Assembly (NCBI GenBank): GCA_020049835.1
Contig: JAGVLK010000021.1
Location: 1 to 64,000, forward strand
Direction: 5' to 3'
Length of the DNA: 64,000 bases
Source of the DNA: Candidatus Babeliales bacterium
Lineage (GTDB): Bacteria > Babelota > Babeliae > Babelales > Vermiphilaceae
Position 1 is the first letter of the stretch; every line of letters begins with the position of its first letter. The position numbers were made by a program, and so were the translations under genes. Below, one piece after another: positions 25,404-34,131 of this stretch. The notes under the pieces were generated by a model. That model was given only the letters and a program-made list of their open reading frames with translations, did no database searches and had not been told where the DNA came from.

Positions 25404-26030
25404 ATGCATATACTTAATTTACTGGTAATTGCATGCTCGGTATTTTCTTTGCAAGCGATGTTACGAGATCAAGCAACGCGGTTAATTGCAGCATCTGTTT
25501 TGCGCACACATACGCATCCGCGGTTGTTAAGTGGAACTCCCAGCTGTACAAGTTTTGATGATGCTTATTCATGGCATGCATTTGATCATAAAGACTGCCG
25601 TTTTGCGTGGAATTCTGTATTTAAACTATTGCAGACCGCTCATCATCACCCAAATTCCGATGCGGAATGTTTAGAAGATGAAGGTGAAATTGCTCGTCTT
25701 TTTAATGATGTTGCGCATATCAAACGTAGGCGAGAAGAATTGGAGATTTCTACCCTTGGTGGTTTTTCTAACTATTCACGTGTTGATACAGCACGAAGGA
25801 AGTTTTGGAGCGAACGGTTTCCATTAGTTGCAGCGGCTGACGCATTAGCAGAATTACATACCGATATTGCAGCTATTATTCCTGAAATAACAAATGTCGT
25901 ACCATTAGTGTTTGAAGTTGCTGGTTTTCAAAGTGATCAACGTGTAATCGAGCAGACATTAAATGCTATTAAACGCGATTGGCAATGGACTGAGCAATGC
26001 CGTGCTTCAATTGAAACGTCAACCAAGTAA
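25404..26030 (+). CDS. Exported protein, tandem family E (copy 2)
   Basis: The frame opens at 25365, but the ATG at 25404 has AAAGGAG 6 nt upstream and starts the signal peptide (HILNLLVIACSVFSLQA). 208 aa. It matches the next gene over most of its length: LRDQATR, ASVLRTHT.PRLLS.TP, RRR.ELE.S.L.G, RFPLVAAADALAEL, and FQSDQRVIEQTLNAIK. A mid-protein His/Asp/Cys-containing segment (HHHPNSDAECLED) differs. Function unknown. Confidence 0.68.
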   Translation: MHILNLLVIACSVFSLQAMLRDQATRLIAASVLRTHTHPRLLSGTPSCTSFDDAYSWHAFDHKDCRFAWNSVFKLLQTAHHHPNSDAECLEDEGEIARLFNDVAHIKRRREELEISTLGGFSNYSRVDTARRKFWSERFPLVAAADALAELHTDIAAIIPEITNVVPLVFEVAGFQSDQRVIEQTLNAIKRDWQWTEQCRASIETSTK

Positions 26031-26111
26031 GTTTCTTGGTTTGCGCTTACAAAAAGATAATTTAATAGTAGCCTCTTGTTGTTGAAAATCTAAAATAAAG
26101 GGAAATGTGGG

Positions 26112-26750
26112 ATGCATATAATCATTCATGTATCAATAGCAGTTATATGTTCGATGTTTTCTATGCAGGCAATGTTGCGAGATCGGGCTGCGCGTTTAGT
26201 GGTAGCATCTGTTTTGCGTACATATGCTCAGCCGCGCCTGCTCAGTAATACACCATGCGCTCATGCCCGTGATGGTATGTTTGCATGGGTAGGTGGTGGT
26301 ATGCATCAATGCATGAAAGGGCCAACACGGTCTCAATTGCGCAGCAGAGTAGATTTAAACCAATTTGGTTCCGATGGTGGTGAAGTTCCTCGTCTATATG
26401 ATGCCATTAACTATATTAGACGCAGACAAACAGAATTAGATCTTTCTGCATTGCGTGGCTTATCACCTGTTTTACGCGTTGCAGCGATGCGGTTGAAATT
26501 TCACGATGATCGATATCCATTAGTTGCAGCAGCTAATGCATTGGCAGAATTGGATGATACCATTACAGTTGTTATTTCTGAAATAGAAAAAGTGCATCCA
26601 TTAGAACTTAAGATTGCTGGTTTTCAACGTGATCAAGAGGTAATTAGGCAAACGCTGGATGCCCTTAAACCTTATGCACCGGCAGAAATATGTTCTGCCG
26701 TATCATGTTGTTGCTGGTATGCCAATCGTCGTTTACAAAAAGAAGATTAA
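26112..26750 (+). CDS. Exported protein, tandem family E (copy 3)
   Basis: A 212-aa paralog of the preceding gene: leader HVSIAVICSMFSMQAML, then LRDRAARLVVASVLRTYAQP, RYPLVAAANALAEL and FQRDQEVIRQTLDALK. The C-terminal tail adds a cysteine triplet (CSAVSCCCWYANRRLQ) not in the other copies. AAAGGG lies upstream, with a longer spacing than usual. Function unknown. Confidence 0.68.
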   Translation: MHIIIHVSIAVICSMFSMQAMLRDRAARLVVASVLRTYAQPRLLSNTPCAHARDGMFAWVGGGMHQCMKGPTRSQLRSRVDLNQFGSDGGEVPRLYDAINYIRRRQTELDLSALRGLSPVLRVAAMRLKFHDDRYPLVAAANALAELDDTITVVISEIEKVHPLELKIAGFQRDQEVIRQTLDALKPYAPAEICSAVSCCCWYANRRLQKED

Positions 26751-26771
26751 ATAAAGAAGTGATTTAAGTAA

Positions 26772-27500
26772 CTAATCCTCTTTTTGTTTGTCGGTATGTC
26801 TATATGCGCGTGCAGTGAAATCAGCTACATCATTCATGGTCATCGGTTGCATCATTGCAGAAGCTATATGTCGTTGCCAAGCTTTGCTACATCCAAGCCA
26901 ATCAACTGCTTTAAAAATACACTCTCCACGGTTAACTTTTTGTAGTAGATCTATTGTTTTCAAGGCGCAGAGAGCACTTGTACTACAACAGCATACATTA
27001 GTTCCAATAATGGGATGGCAGCATATGCCGACAGCTATGGATCCACTTAGTATAGATAAAGTCGCTGCAGGTAACCATTTGTGCATGCAATCTTCAAATG
27101 TGCGCATATCAGCTGTAGCAACCTGCGCGAGCATGCGTTTTACGGCAACCCATTCTATAAATGAACCTGCATGCCATGGTTGGCGTGAATCCATAAGATA
27201 GTTAATACACTTTTCGTTTACTTGTGAACGGAAATTTTCTTGAGTAAATCCAAAATCTAAAACTTCTTTTTGTTCTGCTGACATCTCACGATCTTGATGC
27301 CACACATCTTGATTGATTAACAATGAGCCTATAAGTTCGCGACGAGCAATTTCAACTGCGTGTAATGCGCGATTTCGCTCAGTTTGTTGTAGATGTGCTA
27401 CCGCTTGTTGCAGATATTCATCATCCAAGCCGTTAGCCGCAGCATGACATGATGCGGTGATAAAGATTATCATGCTTATAAGTGATAGTTTTTTTATCAT
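26772..27500 (-). CDS. Exported protein with a cysteine-rich hydrophobic segment
   Basis: The 242-aa protein has a signal peptide (1-20, SLISMIIFITASCHA). Near residues 148-180 lies a hydrophobic stretch with clustered cysteines (GICCHPIIGTNVCCCSTSALC), possibly membrane-inserted. The rest is helical and rich in Gln and His. AAAGGA lies upstream of the ATG at a long spacing. It follows a co-directional gene 35 bp upstream. No family is recognised. Confidence 0.62.
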   Translation of the reverse strand: MIKKLSLISMIIFITASCHAAANGLDDEYLQQAVAHLQQTERNRALHAVEIARRELIGSLLINQDVWHQDREMSAEQKEVLDFGFTQENFRSQVNEKCINYLMDSRQPWHAGSFIEWVAVKRMLAQVATADMRTFEDCMHKWLPAATLSILSGSIAVGICCHPIIGTNVCCCSTSALCALKTIDLLQKVNRGECIFKAVDWLGCSKAWQRHIASAMMQPMTMNDVADFTARAYRHTDKQKED

Positions 27501-27535
27501 AGAGTTAATCCTTTATGTATTGGTATACGTTGTCA

Positions 27536-28738
27536 TTAAGGTGTACGTTGCATGTATTGTAATAAGCGTTCAGCTGTGCATTTAGCAGGGACTTTAAGCG
27601 TACCGGCTGCGTATGCTTCTGTTACGAGCGCATGTACCAGCCGCTTAATTTCTTCTTCATATTCTGCCTCCTCTTCAGGCGTTAAAGATAATTGATAACG
27701 ATGAATATGAATATCATTTGCAGGGTCAAGTATAGCTGGGGTAATCAAGATGCGCGCTTGCATTGTATCCATTACATGGGCATCTAAGCTACCATTAATA
27801 TATTGTTCTAATGCGGTACTGAGTATGCATGCAGATGGATCTCGTTGATATTTGAATTCATAAGTTTCAGGGATATATCGGTCTACACGTCCGAATGGAA
27901 CACCGCCGGCAAAAGATCGATATACATAACAGTTGATAGATGGTTTAGGAATAAAAATTTGTAATAATTGTCCCTGATCGAACCGATGATCGTTGATTCT
28001 ATTGTAGAATTTTATACCATGCATCACGGATAAACCAAATGCATTTATGAGGTCCGTAAGTATTTGAGAATCAGATATATAGCAACTGAAATTAGTAATA
28101 AAGAAACTGAATGTACATTCATTGCAATAGCGTTCGGAAAGATTACCAAAAAGCGATACATTCACCGACAGCAAATAGTTCATAAAATCTGCTGTATAAT
28201 TATTCCAATAACCCATGTGCATTGCATCAGCTGCATCCATAAATGTTGTTACATCATGTGCTGTTGATCCTTGTGTCCAATCACGTAAAAACACAAAATT
28301 ATCACAGGCATGTTCGGGCAGATTAAAGAGCATGAACAGCTCTTTAATAATATCTTGTAAAATACGTAAATTACCACGTTGACCGTGATAGAATACATAA
28401 TGGGTTGATGCATACTCCTTTTCGCGTGCAAGAATATCCGCTATAAGAGTTTCGTGCTTTTGTAGCTCATATCGCCAGCATGATTCAACTTTTTGTTTAA
28501 GCTCAGGTTTTGCTAGGTATGCTTCTGTTTGGGTGCGCGATGCTGCTTGCAAGCTTATGCATGAAGGAATGCGTTTTTTTGCATGCCGCTGCTTAAATTC
28601 ACGTATAACACGTATATGATTGATGATCGGACGGACAGCGCGCGATGTTTGTGCTACCGACTTAACTACATGGCAATAGGTATTTTGAGAGAATGCGCAC
28701 AACGCGCTAATTGCTAAAATAAGGCTATATTTGTACAT
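27536..28738 (-). CDS. Exported protein of unknown function (400 aa)
   Basis: The longer frame begins at 28750, but GGAG lies 6 nt before the ATG at 28738, which starts the signal peptide (YKYSLILAISALCAFS). The region THYVFYHGQRGNLRILQDI, then WTQGSTAHDV and YRSFAGGVPFG, looks like a compact enzyme-type domain. The YHG word is reminiscent of PARP-type ADP-ribosyltransferases, but I cannot confirm the other catalytic positions. The C-terminus has an acidic helix (TPEEEAEYEEEIKRLV). Treated as unknown. Confidence 0.62.
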   Translation of the reverse strand: MYKYSLILAISALCAFSQNTYCHVVKSVAQTSRAVRPIINHIRVIREFKQRHAKKRIPSCISLQAASRTQTEAYLAKPELKQKVESCWRYELQKHETLIADILAREKEYASTHYVFYHGQRGNLRILQDIIKELFMLFNLPEHACDNFVFLRDWTQGSTAHDVTTFMDAADAMHMGYWNNYTADFMNYLLSVNVSLFGNLSERYCNECTFSFFITNFSCYISDSQILTDLINAFGLSVMHGIKFYNRINDHRFDQGQLLQIFIPKPSINCYVYRSFAGGVPFGRVDRYIPETYEFKYQRDPSACILSTALEQYINGSLDAHVMDTMQARILITPAILDPANDIHIHRYQLSLTPEEEAEYEEEIKRLVHALVTEAYAAGTLKVPAKCTAERLLQYMQRTP

Positions 28739-28860
28739 ATGTGACTCCATTTATGGTTTATATGTCATAAGTATAGTTTAGCAGATGTAGTATATATGGA
28801 AAGTGGTTCTGCCGTTGCTCGTTGGTAAAAAAAAGGTAATTTTGTCCTAATTTTACGTCT

Positions 28861-29003
28861 GTCATCCCAGCCGCCGAGCTGGGACCCAGGCAATTTTTAT
28901 AAAATCATCTTTAAAATAGGAATTTTAATGAAGCGTGATGCATTTTTATCGCACTTTGTGATAGGAATCCAATACTGGGTCCCAGCTCGATGGCTGGGAT
29001 GAC
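28861..29003. repeat. Inverted pair of REP-like repeats, GC-variant
   Basis: The left arm starts at 28861 (GTCATCCCAGCCGCCGAGCTGGGACCC) and the right arm is 28975-29003. They share the family frame (GTCAT...; CTGGG..GATGAC) but have a changed hairpin stem, CCCAGC...GCTGGG, with both sides altered together. This compensatory change implies that the hairpin itself matters. It takes up most of the 345-bp gap between divergent genes; the rest holds their promoters. The 85-bp interior is non-coding. Confidence 0.8.
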
Positions 29004-29095
29004 AATAGAAGGGATCTAATGATGGTACCCATTTTTGTAATGGGTCATAGTATGGTAATCTATACATATAAACACCTTAATTATGGAGTGTTATC

Positions 29096-29803
29096 ATGTG
29101 TATAATCAAATATTTAATTCTATTTGTAACAATATTTTCAATGCATACCCAAAATGCAGCCTCATTTGTACCGGAAAAGCGCCAAACAATGGCCCATGCT
29201 TTATTGCAAAAGCAGTTTGATGACCAAGATGCGTTAGCATTATATTATCGCTTTAAACTAGATAGAAAACAGGTTAAACGATGGTTTAATGGGCATGCTC
29301 AGATACTGCAAGAGTATATTAATGGTCGCCTTCCGCAGCAATATCGGGGTAGGGTAAAGATTACTTTGGGTGGTTCATATTATTGGAAAACTAATCATAT
29401 GTTATCTGATATTGATGCCCATGTTATTATCGATATATCTGACGCTTATGAGTATGCATATGTGCGCCGAAGTGTGACATCGATGTTATATGATTTTTAT
29501 CGTATGCAATGTCCGCAAACTACAACATTTACACGGTTTTTTGAGCCGAATTTGTTGGTATTTAAAGTATTCAATTATTCAGATAAGTTGGTGCAAGATG
29601 TACGCATGGACTTTGGATTTAAAACGTTAGCAGAATATACAACTATGACACGCGATGATGGCCAAGCTCTTGATGATGCATTAGGAAAAGATCGTATCAA
29701 ACGCATCAGATATGTGCTTGCTATGATGTACGCAACGTATCATCATGATATCCCGCTCAAAAAGCGCATACGTATTGTTCCTGCATGGGAACGAAACTCC
29801 TAA
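29096..29803 (+). CDS. Exported nucleotidyltransferase-fold protein
   Basis: The 235-aa protein has a signal peptide (1-22, YLILFVTIFSMHTQNAA). It also carries the pol-beta-type nucleotidyltransferase signature LGGSYYWKTNHMLSDIDAHV, with GGS at 92-94 and the metal-binding acids D105 and D107. A third acid (D172, in VRMDFGF) lies on the expected later strand. Enzymes of this fold transfer NMP groups to RNA, small molecules or proteins. An exported version is unusual because the periplasm lacks NTPs, so action inside a host is conceivable. GGAG lies 7 nt upstream of the ATG. Confidence 0.78.
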   Translation: MCIIKYLILFVTIFSMHTQNAASFVPEKRQTMAHALLQKQFDDQDALALYYRFKLDRKQVKRWFNGHAQILQEYINGRLPQQYRGRVKITLGGSYYWKTNHMLSDIDAHVIIDISDAYEYAYVRRSVTSMLYDFYRMQCPQTTTFTRFFEPNLLVFKVFNYSDKLVQDVRMDFGFKTLAEYTTMTRDDGQALDDALGKDRIKRIRYVLAMMYATYHHDIPLKKRIRIVPAWERNS

Positions 29804-30099
29804 TAATTTAATACTGCTTTAAGGTGAATTAATCGATCGTTGAGTTCTCGTTTTGCATGCTCCGCTGATGTACTGATTTGGCTTTCCAGCCGTTTTACCT
29901 CGTTTTTTAATTTATGATAAAGCTCATCTAGCCGAGCATAAAGTTCAGGCTCTGTAGGTGTGATTGCTAGGGTAATCTTATTTTTGAGTCGAATATATTG
30001 GCTTATATCGTCATCTGAAACCTTAAGTTGTTGAGTATTGGCACCAACAATAGTTGTTCCACTTAAAATAAGTATTGCGCTTAATAATAATTTCTTCAT
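29800..30099 (-). CDS. Small exported coiled-coil protein
   Basis: The ATG at 30099 is chosen because AAGGAA precedes it and the signal peptide then starts at once (KKLLLSAILILSGTTIVGA); the open frame begins further upstream at 30126. The mature 80 residues are charged and helical (LYHKLKNEVKRLESQIS), consistent with a short coiled coil. Its stop overlaps that of the convergent gene by 4 bp. Function unknown. Confidence 0.65.
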   Translation of the reverse strand: MKKLLLSAILILSGTTIVGANTQQLKVSDDDISQYIRLKNKITLAITPTEPELYARLDELYHKLKNEVKRLESQISTSAEHAKRELNDRLIHLKAVLNY

Positions 30100-30225
30100 A
30101 ATAATTTCCTTCTTTGTAGAATCCACCTAATTTCATCAAAGTATTACAATTATATAATAAATTATGTGGGGGTAAAATAGCAAGAATTGATGAAAAATTG
30201 TTTGAAAATGGTGATATAACGGAAG

Positions 30226-30275
30226 GTCCTTCGACCCAGCCTACGTATCAACTACGGCGGGCAGGCTAAGCTCAG
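30226..30275. repeat. Palindromic repeat of the second family
   Basis: CCTTCGACCCAGCCTACGTAT..ACTACGGCGGGCAGGCTAAG contains words shared with the repeats at 2333, 24817 and 55785. It sits at the 3' side of a pseudopilin gene. The assignment is by eye and the copies are divergent. Confidence 0.4.
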
Positions 30276-30281
30276 GAAATT

Positions 30282-30791
30282 CTATACCATCTGCCAGCCA
30301 TCATTATAGCGATATCGTCGTATGTACGCATACTCAGAAACCGCAATAGTAAGTGCAACCATGCGTTTATGATTGCGGTCGGTCAGATAAATAGAGCCTG
30401 CATCAATGGCGCCATCTTTATAAAACGTGATTCTATTTTTGGCAAATGTGGAAGGGCTATCGATGGTACGGTGCGGGTTTGAAGGGGAACCTTGTGCGCC
30501 CGGTATGGTGCCAAAGCGCACGCCGGATGGTAAGTTATAGATTCTATTGCCATAGGTATAACGATTGCCCGCAACATCAATAACCAGTATCTGTTCCGAT
30601 CCGGTCATAATTGCGTGATGTTTTAAATACAGACAAGTTTGGTACAAAATATCAAGTTCTGTGCGCACTGCATTGGCAGTAAACGCTGGAACGAGAGCGA
30701 TAGAAAGGGTAGCGCAGCAGGCAATCAAAGCAATGATTACCGAGAGCTCAATGAGAGAGTATCCCGCTTTAACGCTCATATCTGTAGACAT
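30282..30791 (-). CDS. Type IV pilin-like protein (GspH/FimT-type pseudopilin)
   Basis: The short basic leader ends at Gly before the prepilin motif YSLIELSVIIALIACCATL (GYSLIEL replacing the usual GFTLIEL), so a prepilin peptidase should cleave after Gly10. A hydrophobic helix and a globular C-terminal domain with GspH-like beta strands follow; 169 aa. It would be a minor pilin of a type II secretion or type IV pilus system. It lies 14 bp downstream of the pilB/gspE gene, in one operon. Confidence 0.87.
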   Translation of the reverse strand: MSTDMSVKAGYSLIELSVIIALIACCATLSIALVPAFTANAVRTELDILYQTCLYLKHHAIMTGSEQILVIDVAGNRYTYGNRIYNLPSGVRFGTIPGAQGSPSNPHRTIDSPSTFAKNRITFYKDGAIDAGSIYLTDRNHKRMVALTIAVSEYAYIRRYRYNDGWQMV

Positions 30792-30805
30792 TGCTGCGCA
30801 TCTCC

Positions 30806-32524
30806 TTAAACTTCTATTTCTTCAGCTTCTCCATCTAATGTAGCAACTGAAAGCACTTCTTCGATGGTGGTTAAACCTTCAATAACTTTGCGCAAACCAT
30901 CTTGTGCAAGCAACGTCATGCCATCCTTAATTGCTTGTTGACGTAACAGCGTGGTGTTAGCGCGTTCCATCGTGAGTTTTGCAATTTCAGGTGTCATTTG
31001 CATCATTTCAAAGATTGCAAGTCGACCTTTGTAACCGGTATTGGCACATTCATCGCATCCGACAGGTTTATAAAACGTAATTGCTGCTGCCTGTTTTTCA
31101 TCAAGCCCGATGCTTTTGAGTTCACTGGCAGATGGTTTATATACTTTTTTGCACAATGGGCATAATCTGCGCACCAAGCGTTGTGCCATGGCCAGCTCAA
31201 CTGATGATGCAAGTAAATAAGGTTCAACGCCCATATCAAGCAAACGAGTAATGGATGCAGGTGCATTATTGGTATGCAGAGTACTGAGCACTAAGTGACC
31301 GGTTAATGCTGCTTGAATTGCAATTTGTGCCGTTTCTTGGTCGCGTGTTTCACCAATCATCACAATATCAGGATCTTGGCGTAATATAGAACGTAACGCA
31401 GCAGCAAAAGTCATGCCGATTTTGGTGCGCACTTGTACTTGGCTCACGCCTTTCATTTGATATTCGACTGGATCCTCTACGGTGATAATATTAACATCCG
31501 GTTTATTCAGTTCAGCAAGTACTGCATAAAGTGTGGATGTTTTACCCGAACCGGTTGGACCGGTAACGTAAATAATACCATTGGGGCGATTGATTGCAGC
31601 CATAATTACCTGATAATCACGTTTTGAAAAATCCATATCTTGCAGGCGACTAAAACTGCGTGATTTATCAAGAATACGCATTACCACGCGTTCACCAAAC
31701 TGTACGGGTAAAATAGAAACACGAATATCAACCGGTTTGCCGGCGATACGCAAATCGATGCGTCCATCTTGCGGAATACGTTTTTCAGCGATATTCAAGT
31801 TCGCCATAATTTTGATACGGGAGATCAGTGCATCTTGAATACGCTTTGGCGGGCTCATGACAATATACAGTTTGCCGTCGATGCGATAACGCACGCTGAG
31901 CTCTTTTTCGTATGGTTCAATATGAATATCGGAAGCATTTTGTTTAACTGCTTGATACAGAATATGGTTAATCAGTTTAATTACCGGCGCTTCTGCCTGT
32001 TGGCCGACAATATCGCGTTCATCGATATCGGTAAATTCTACCTCTTCAAGGCCGGTTTTTTCCTCTGCAAGCTCTTCAATCATCTGTTTGGTGCCTTCAA
32101 GAGGATAATATTTGTTAATGGCATCAATGATGATTTTTGGTGTACTTACCGCAAATGGAACATTGCCACCCAGCAGTAAATTAAGTTCATCAAGTGGCTG
32201 GAACTGCATTGGATTGGCCGTGAGAATCGTTAATTTATCCTCAACTAAAGCGGGCATAACGGTATTTTCTCGCAGGAATTTAAGAGGAATTTTGCCCAAA
32301 ACATTAATATCGGTCATTTTATCGGTAACTTTTTCAACGAACGGAACATGCATGTAGCTTGCATATGCCTGCGCTAATGCCTCGGGAGTGACGTAATTTT
32401 GAGCCAGCATATATGCAATAACCGATTGCCCAGCTTGTGCAGCCTGAGCGCGATGTGCTTCGTATTCATCTTTGGTAACAAGGCCTGCGGCAATAAGTAT
32501 GGCACCAATATCATTTTTTAGCAT
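30806..32524 (-). CDS. pilB: PilB/GspE-family assembly ATPase
   Basis: The hexameric ATPase powers pilus or pseudopilus assembly. The N-terminal MshEN-type domain (1-150) is followed by the ATPase core with Walker A TGPTGSGKTSTLYA, the Asp box, Walker B and His box, and a tetracysteine zinc site (CPLCKK ... GCDECANTGY). 572 aa, typical for the family. GspE and PilB cannot be told apart by eye; the pseudopilin downstream and the PilO-like gene at 53194 belong to the same broad machinery. Other components (pilC, pilQ, prepilin peptidase) are not in the window. Confidence 0.93.
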   Translation of the reverse strand: MLKNDIGAILIAAGLVTKDEYEAHRAQAAQAGQSVIAYMLAQNYVTPEALAQAYASYMHVPFVEKVTDKMTDINVLGKIPLKFLRENTVMPALVEDKLTILTANPMQFQPLDELNLLLGGNVPFAVSTPKIIIDAINKYYPLEGTKQMIEELAEEKTGLEEVEFTDIDERDIVGQQAEAPVIKLINHILYQAVKQNASDIHIEPYEKELSVRYRIDGKLYIVMSPPKRIQDALISRIKIMANLNIAEKRIPQDGRIDLRIAGKPVDIRVSILPVQFGERVVMRILDKSRSFSRLQDMDFSKRDYQVIMAAINRPNGIIYVTGPTGSGKTSTLYAVLAELNKPDVNIITVEDPVEYQMKGVSQVQVRTKIGMTFAAALRSILRQDPDIVMIGETRDQETAQIAIQAALTGHLVLSTLHTNNAPASITRLLDMGVEPYLLASSVELAMAQRLVRRLCPLCKKVYKPSASELKSIGLDEKQAAAITFYKPVGCDECANTGYKGRLAIFEMMQMTPEIAKLTMERANTTLLRQQAIKDGMTLLAQDGLRKVIEGLTTIEEVLSVATLDGEAEEIEV

Positions 32525-32688
32525 GGGTTAGTCCCCGGTTTGAGTTAACTTGCACGTTTGTTCTTGAGCATAGCAGAGCTTGGCATGCATGGGTAGCATT
32601 TGCTTTTGTTGTCTGCATGGTTAATATTATTAATGTAGTATAGTAGCAATATAATTGATCTTATGGACTAGCTCAAGGAATTAGCAAT

Positions 32689-33681
32689 ATGAAGTTATGT
32701 ATGATAGTTATCGGTATGCTCGCAGCTGCCAATCTATGGGCGGTTACGCCACAATCGGCGCGCCAACCAAAGCAAGCACCTGAGCGGGTATCTACGCTTA
32801 AAAAAACGAATAAACAACAGCGTTCAGCTGTAAAAGAAGAGCAGGAAGTACAGCCATTGGTTTCTCCTGCAGAGTATTACAATGCGCAGCTGATTGATCA
32901 AAAAACCGCAAAAAAGCAGTACAAACAACGCAAAAAAAAGATAAAGTCAACGCATGCAGAGCCGGTTGCTGAAGATATACAGCGCCTGAAAATGGATGAG
33001 ATGACCTACGCGCAACTATGTCAGCGCAAAAATGAGCTTATTGTTATGGGCGACTATGATACGGCTATTCGCTATTTGGAGCGCATGCTGCGCACCATTG
33101 AGCGTCCTGAGCAAGTGATGTTTATTATGCTTGAGCTTGGTGAACTTTTTATGAAGAGTGGAAATTATAGCAAAGCGGAACGCATGTACTTTGATTTTGT
33201 AAAACTGTATCCAAGTAGCCAGTTTGCAGAACAGGCCTATGTAAAAGCGATTGAATGCAGCTGGATGCAGACGTTACAACCTGATCGTGATCAGACTAAA
33301 ACAGAACGTACGCTCACATTAATTGAAGAGTTTTTAACGCGCGATTCCATTTATAGTGCTGATAGCATTGCTCAAGTTATGGCGATTAATGAAAAATGTC
33401 GCCGCAGGTTGGCAGACAGTAATCTACTTATCGTAAAGCAATACATTACACGCGGACAATACACTGCAGCACATAAGCGTATCGATGCAATGACAGAAGA
33501 TATGCCAAAAACGACATTTATCGAGCCGGATCTGTTGCAGGTGCGTTTAGAACTTGCGCAAGCTGAAGGTAAAAGTGAGTTGGCACAGCAGTTGCATGCA
33601 GATTTGCAACAGCGTTTTCCTGCGCATTCAATTACGATGGCATCTAATAAACCTACATGGAAACGCTGGCTGGGACTATGA
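32689..33681 (+). CDS. Exported tetratricopeptide-repeat protein
   Basis: Signal peptide (1-18), a basic linker rich in Lys and Gln (to about residue 95), then helical TPR-type repeats (YDTAIRYLERMLRTI; NYSKAERMYFDFVKLYP; FAEQAYVKAIEC). The pattern resembles YbgF/BamD-like periplasmic scaffold proteins. It is probably a periplasmic or outer-membrane-associated scaffold. Its TGA overlaps the ATG of the following yraN gene (ATGA), so the two are translationally coupled. Confidence 0.75.
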   Translation: MKLCMIVIGMLAAANLWAVTPQSARQPKQAPERVSTLKKTNKQQRSAVKEEQEVQPLVSPAEYYNAQLIDQKTAKKQYKQRKKKIKSTHAEPVAEDIQRLKMDEMTYAQLCQRKNELIVMGDYDTAIRYLERMLRTIERPEQVMFIMLELGELFMKSGNYSKAERMYFDFVKLYPSSQFAEQAYVKAIECSWMQTLQPDRDQTKTERTLTLIEEFLTRDSIYSADSIAQVMAINEKCRRRLADSNLLIVKQYITRGQYTAAHKRIDAMTEDMPKTTFIEPDLLQVRLELAQAEGKSELAQQLHADLQQRFPAHSITMASNKPTWKRWLGL

Positions 33682-34034
33682 ACCAACGAACGCAATTTGG
33701 CAACGAGGCTGAACTTTTTGTCGCACGTGAACTTGAGTGCCAGGGGTTTGTAATTACTGCGCGTAACTACAAAAGATTTTACGGCGAGATCGATGTGATC
33801 GCGCAAAAGAAAGATTTGCTGGTGTTTGTGGAGGTTAAAGTGCGTCGCTCTGGCCTTGAGCATATGGCGGAGCTGGTTCCTTACGCAAAACAGCACAAAA
33901 TCGGCCTGGTAGCACGTACGTATATAACGCAGTTTGCGGTGAATGATAAATTTTGCCGCTTTGATGTGGCGCTTGTCTTTGCCGGTGATGGCGGCTTTCA
34001 GCTGCAGTACATCGAGAATGCTTTTCAGATTTGA
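33678..34034 (+). CDS. yraN: YraN/UPF0102 family nuclease-like protein
   Basis: The ATG at 33678 overlaps the previous stop (ATGA), giving 118 aa; an upstream in-frame ATG at 33657 would lie inside the TPR gene. Family hallmarks are present: GNEAELFVARELE at the start, YGEIDVIAQ, and FVEVKVRR, which together make a PD-(D/E)xK-type nuclease core. The family is widespread and linked to DNA processing, but its cellular role is poorly defined. Confidence 0.9.
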   Translation: MNQRTQFGNEAELFVARELECQGFVITARNYKRFYGEIDVIAQKKDLLVFVEVKVRRSGLEHMAELVPYAKQHKIGLVARTYITQFAVNDKFCRFDVALVFAGDGGFQLQYIENAFQI

Positions 34035-34131
34035 ATAGCGGCGATCTATAAAAATGATTTTGGTATCTTCAGTTGATGAGATAAAGCGCCGGTAAGCTAC
34101 TTAGATAAAGAGATCTAAATTATTGAATAAT

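Noticed and set aside
27536-28738. ADP-ribosyltransferase toxin
   Set aside because: Only the YHG word matches; the Tyr and Glu of an H-Y-E site cannot be placed with confidence.
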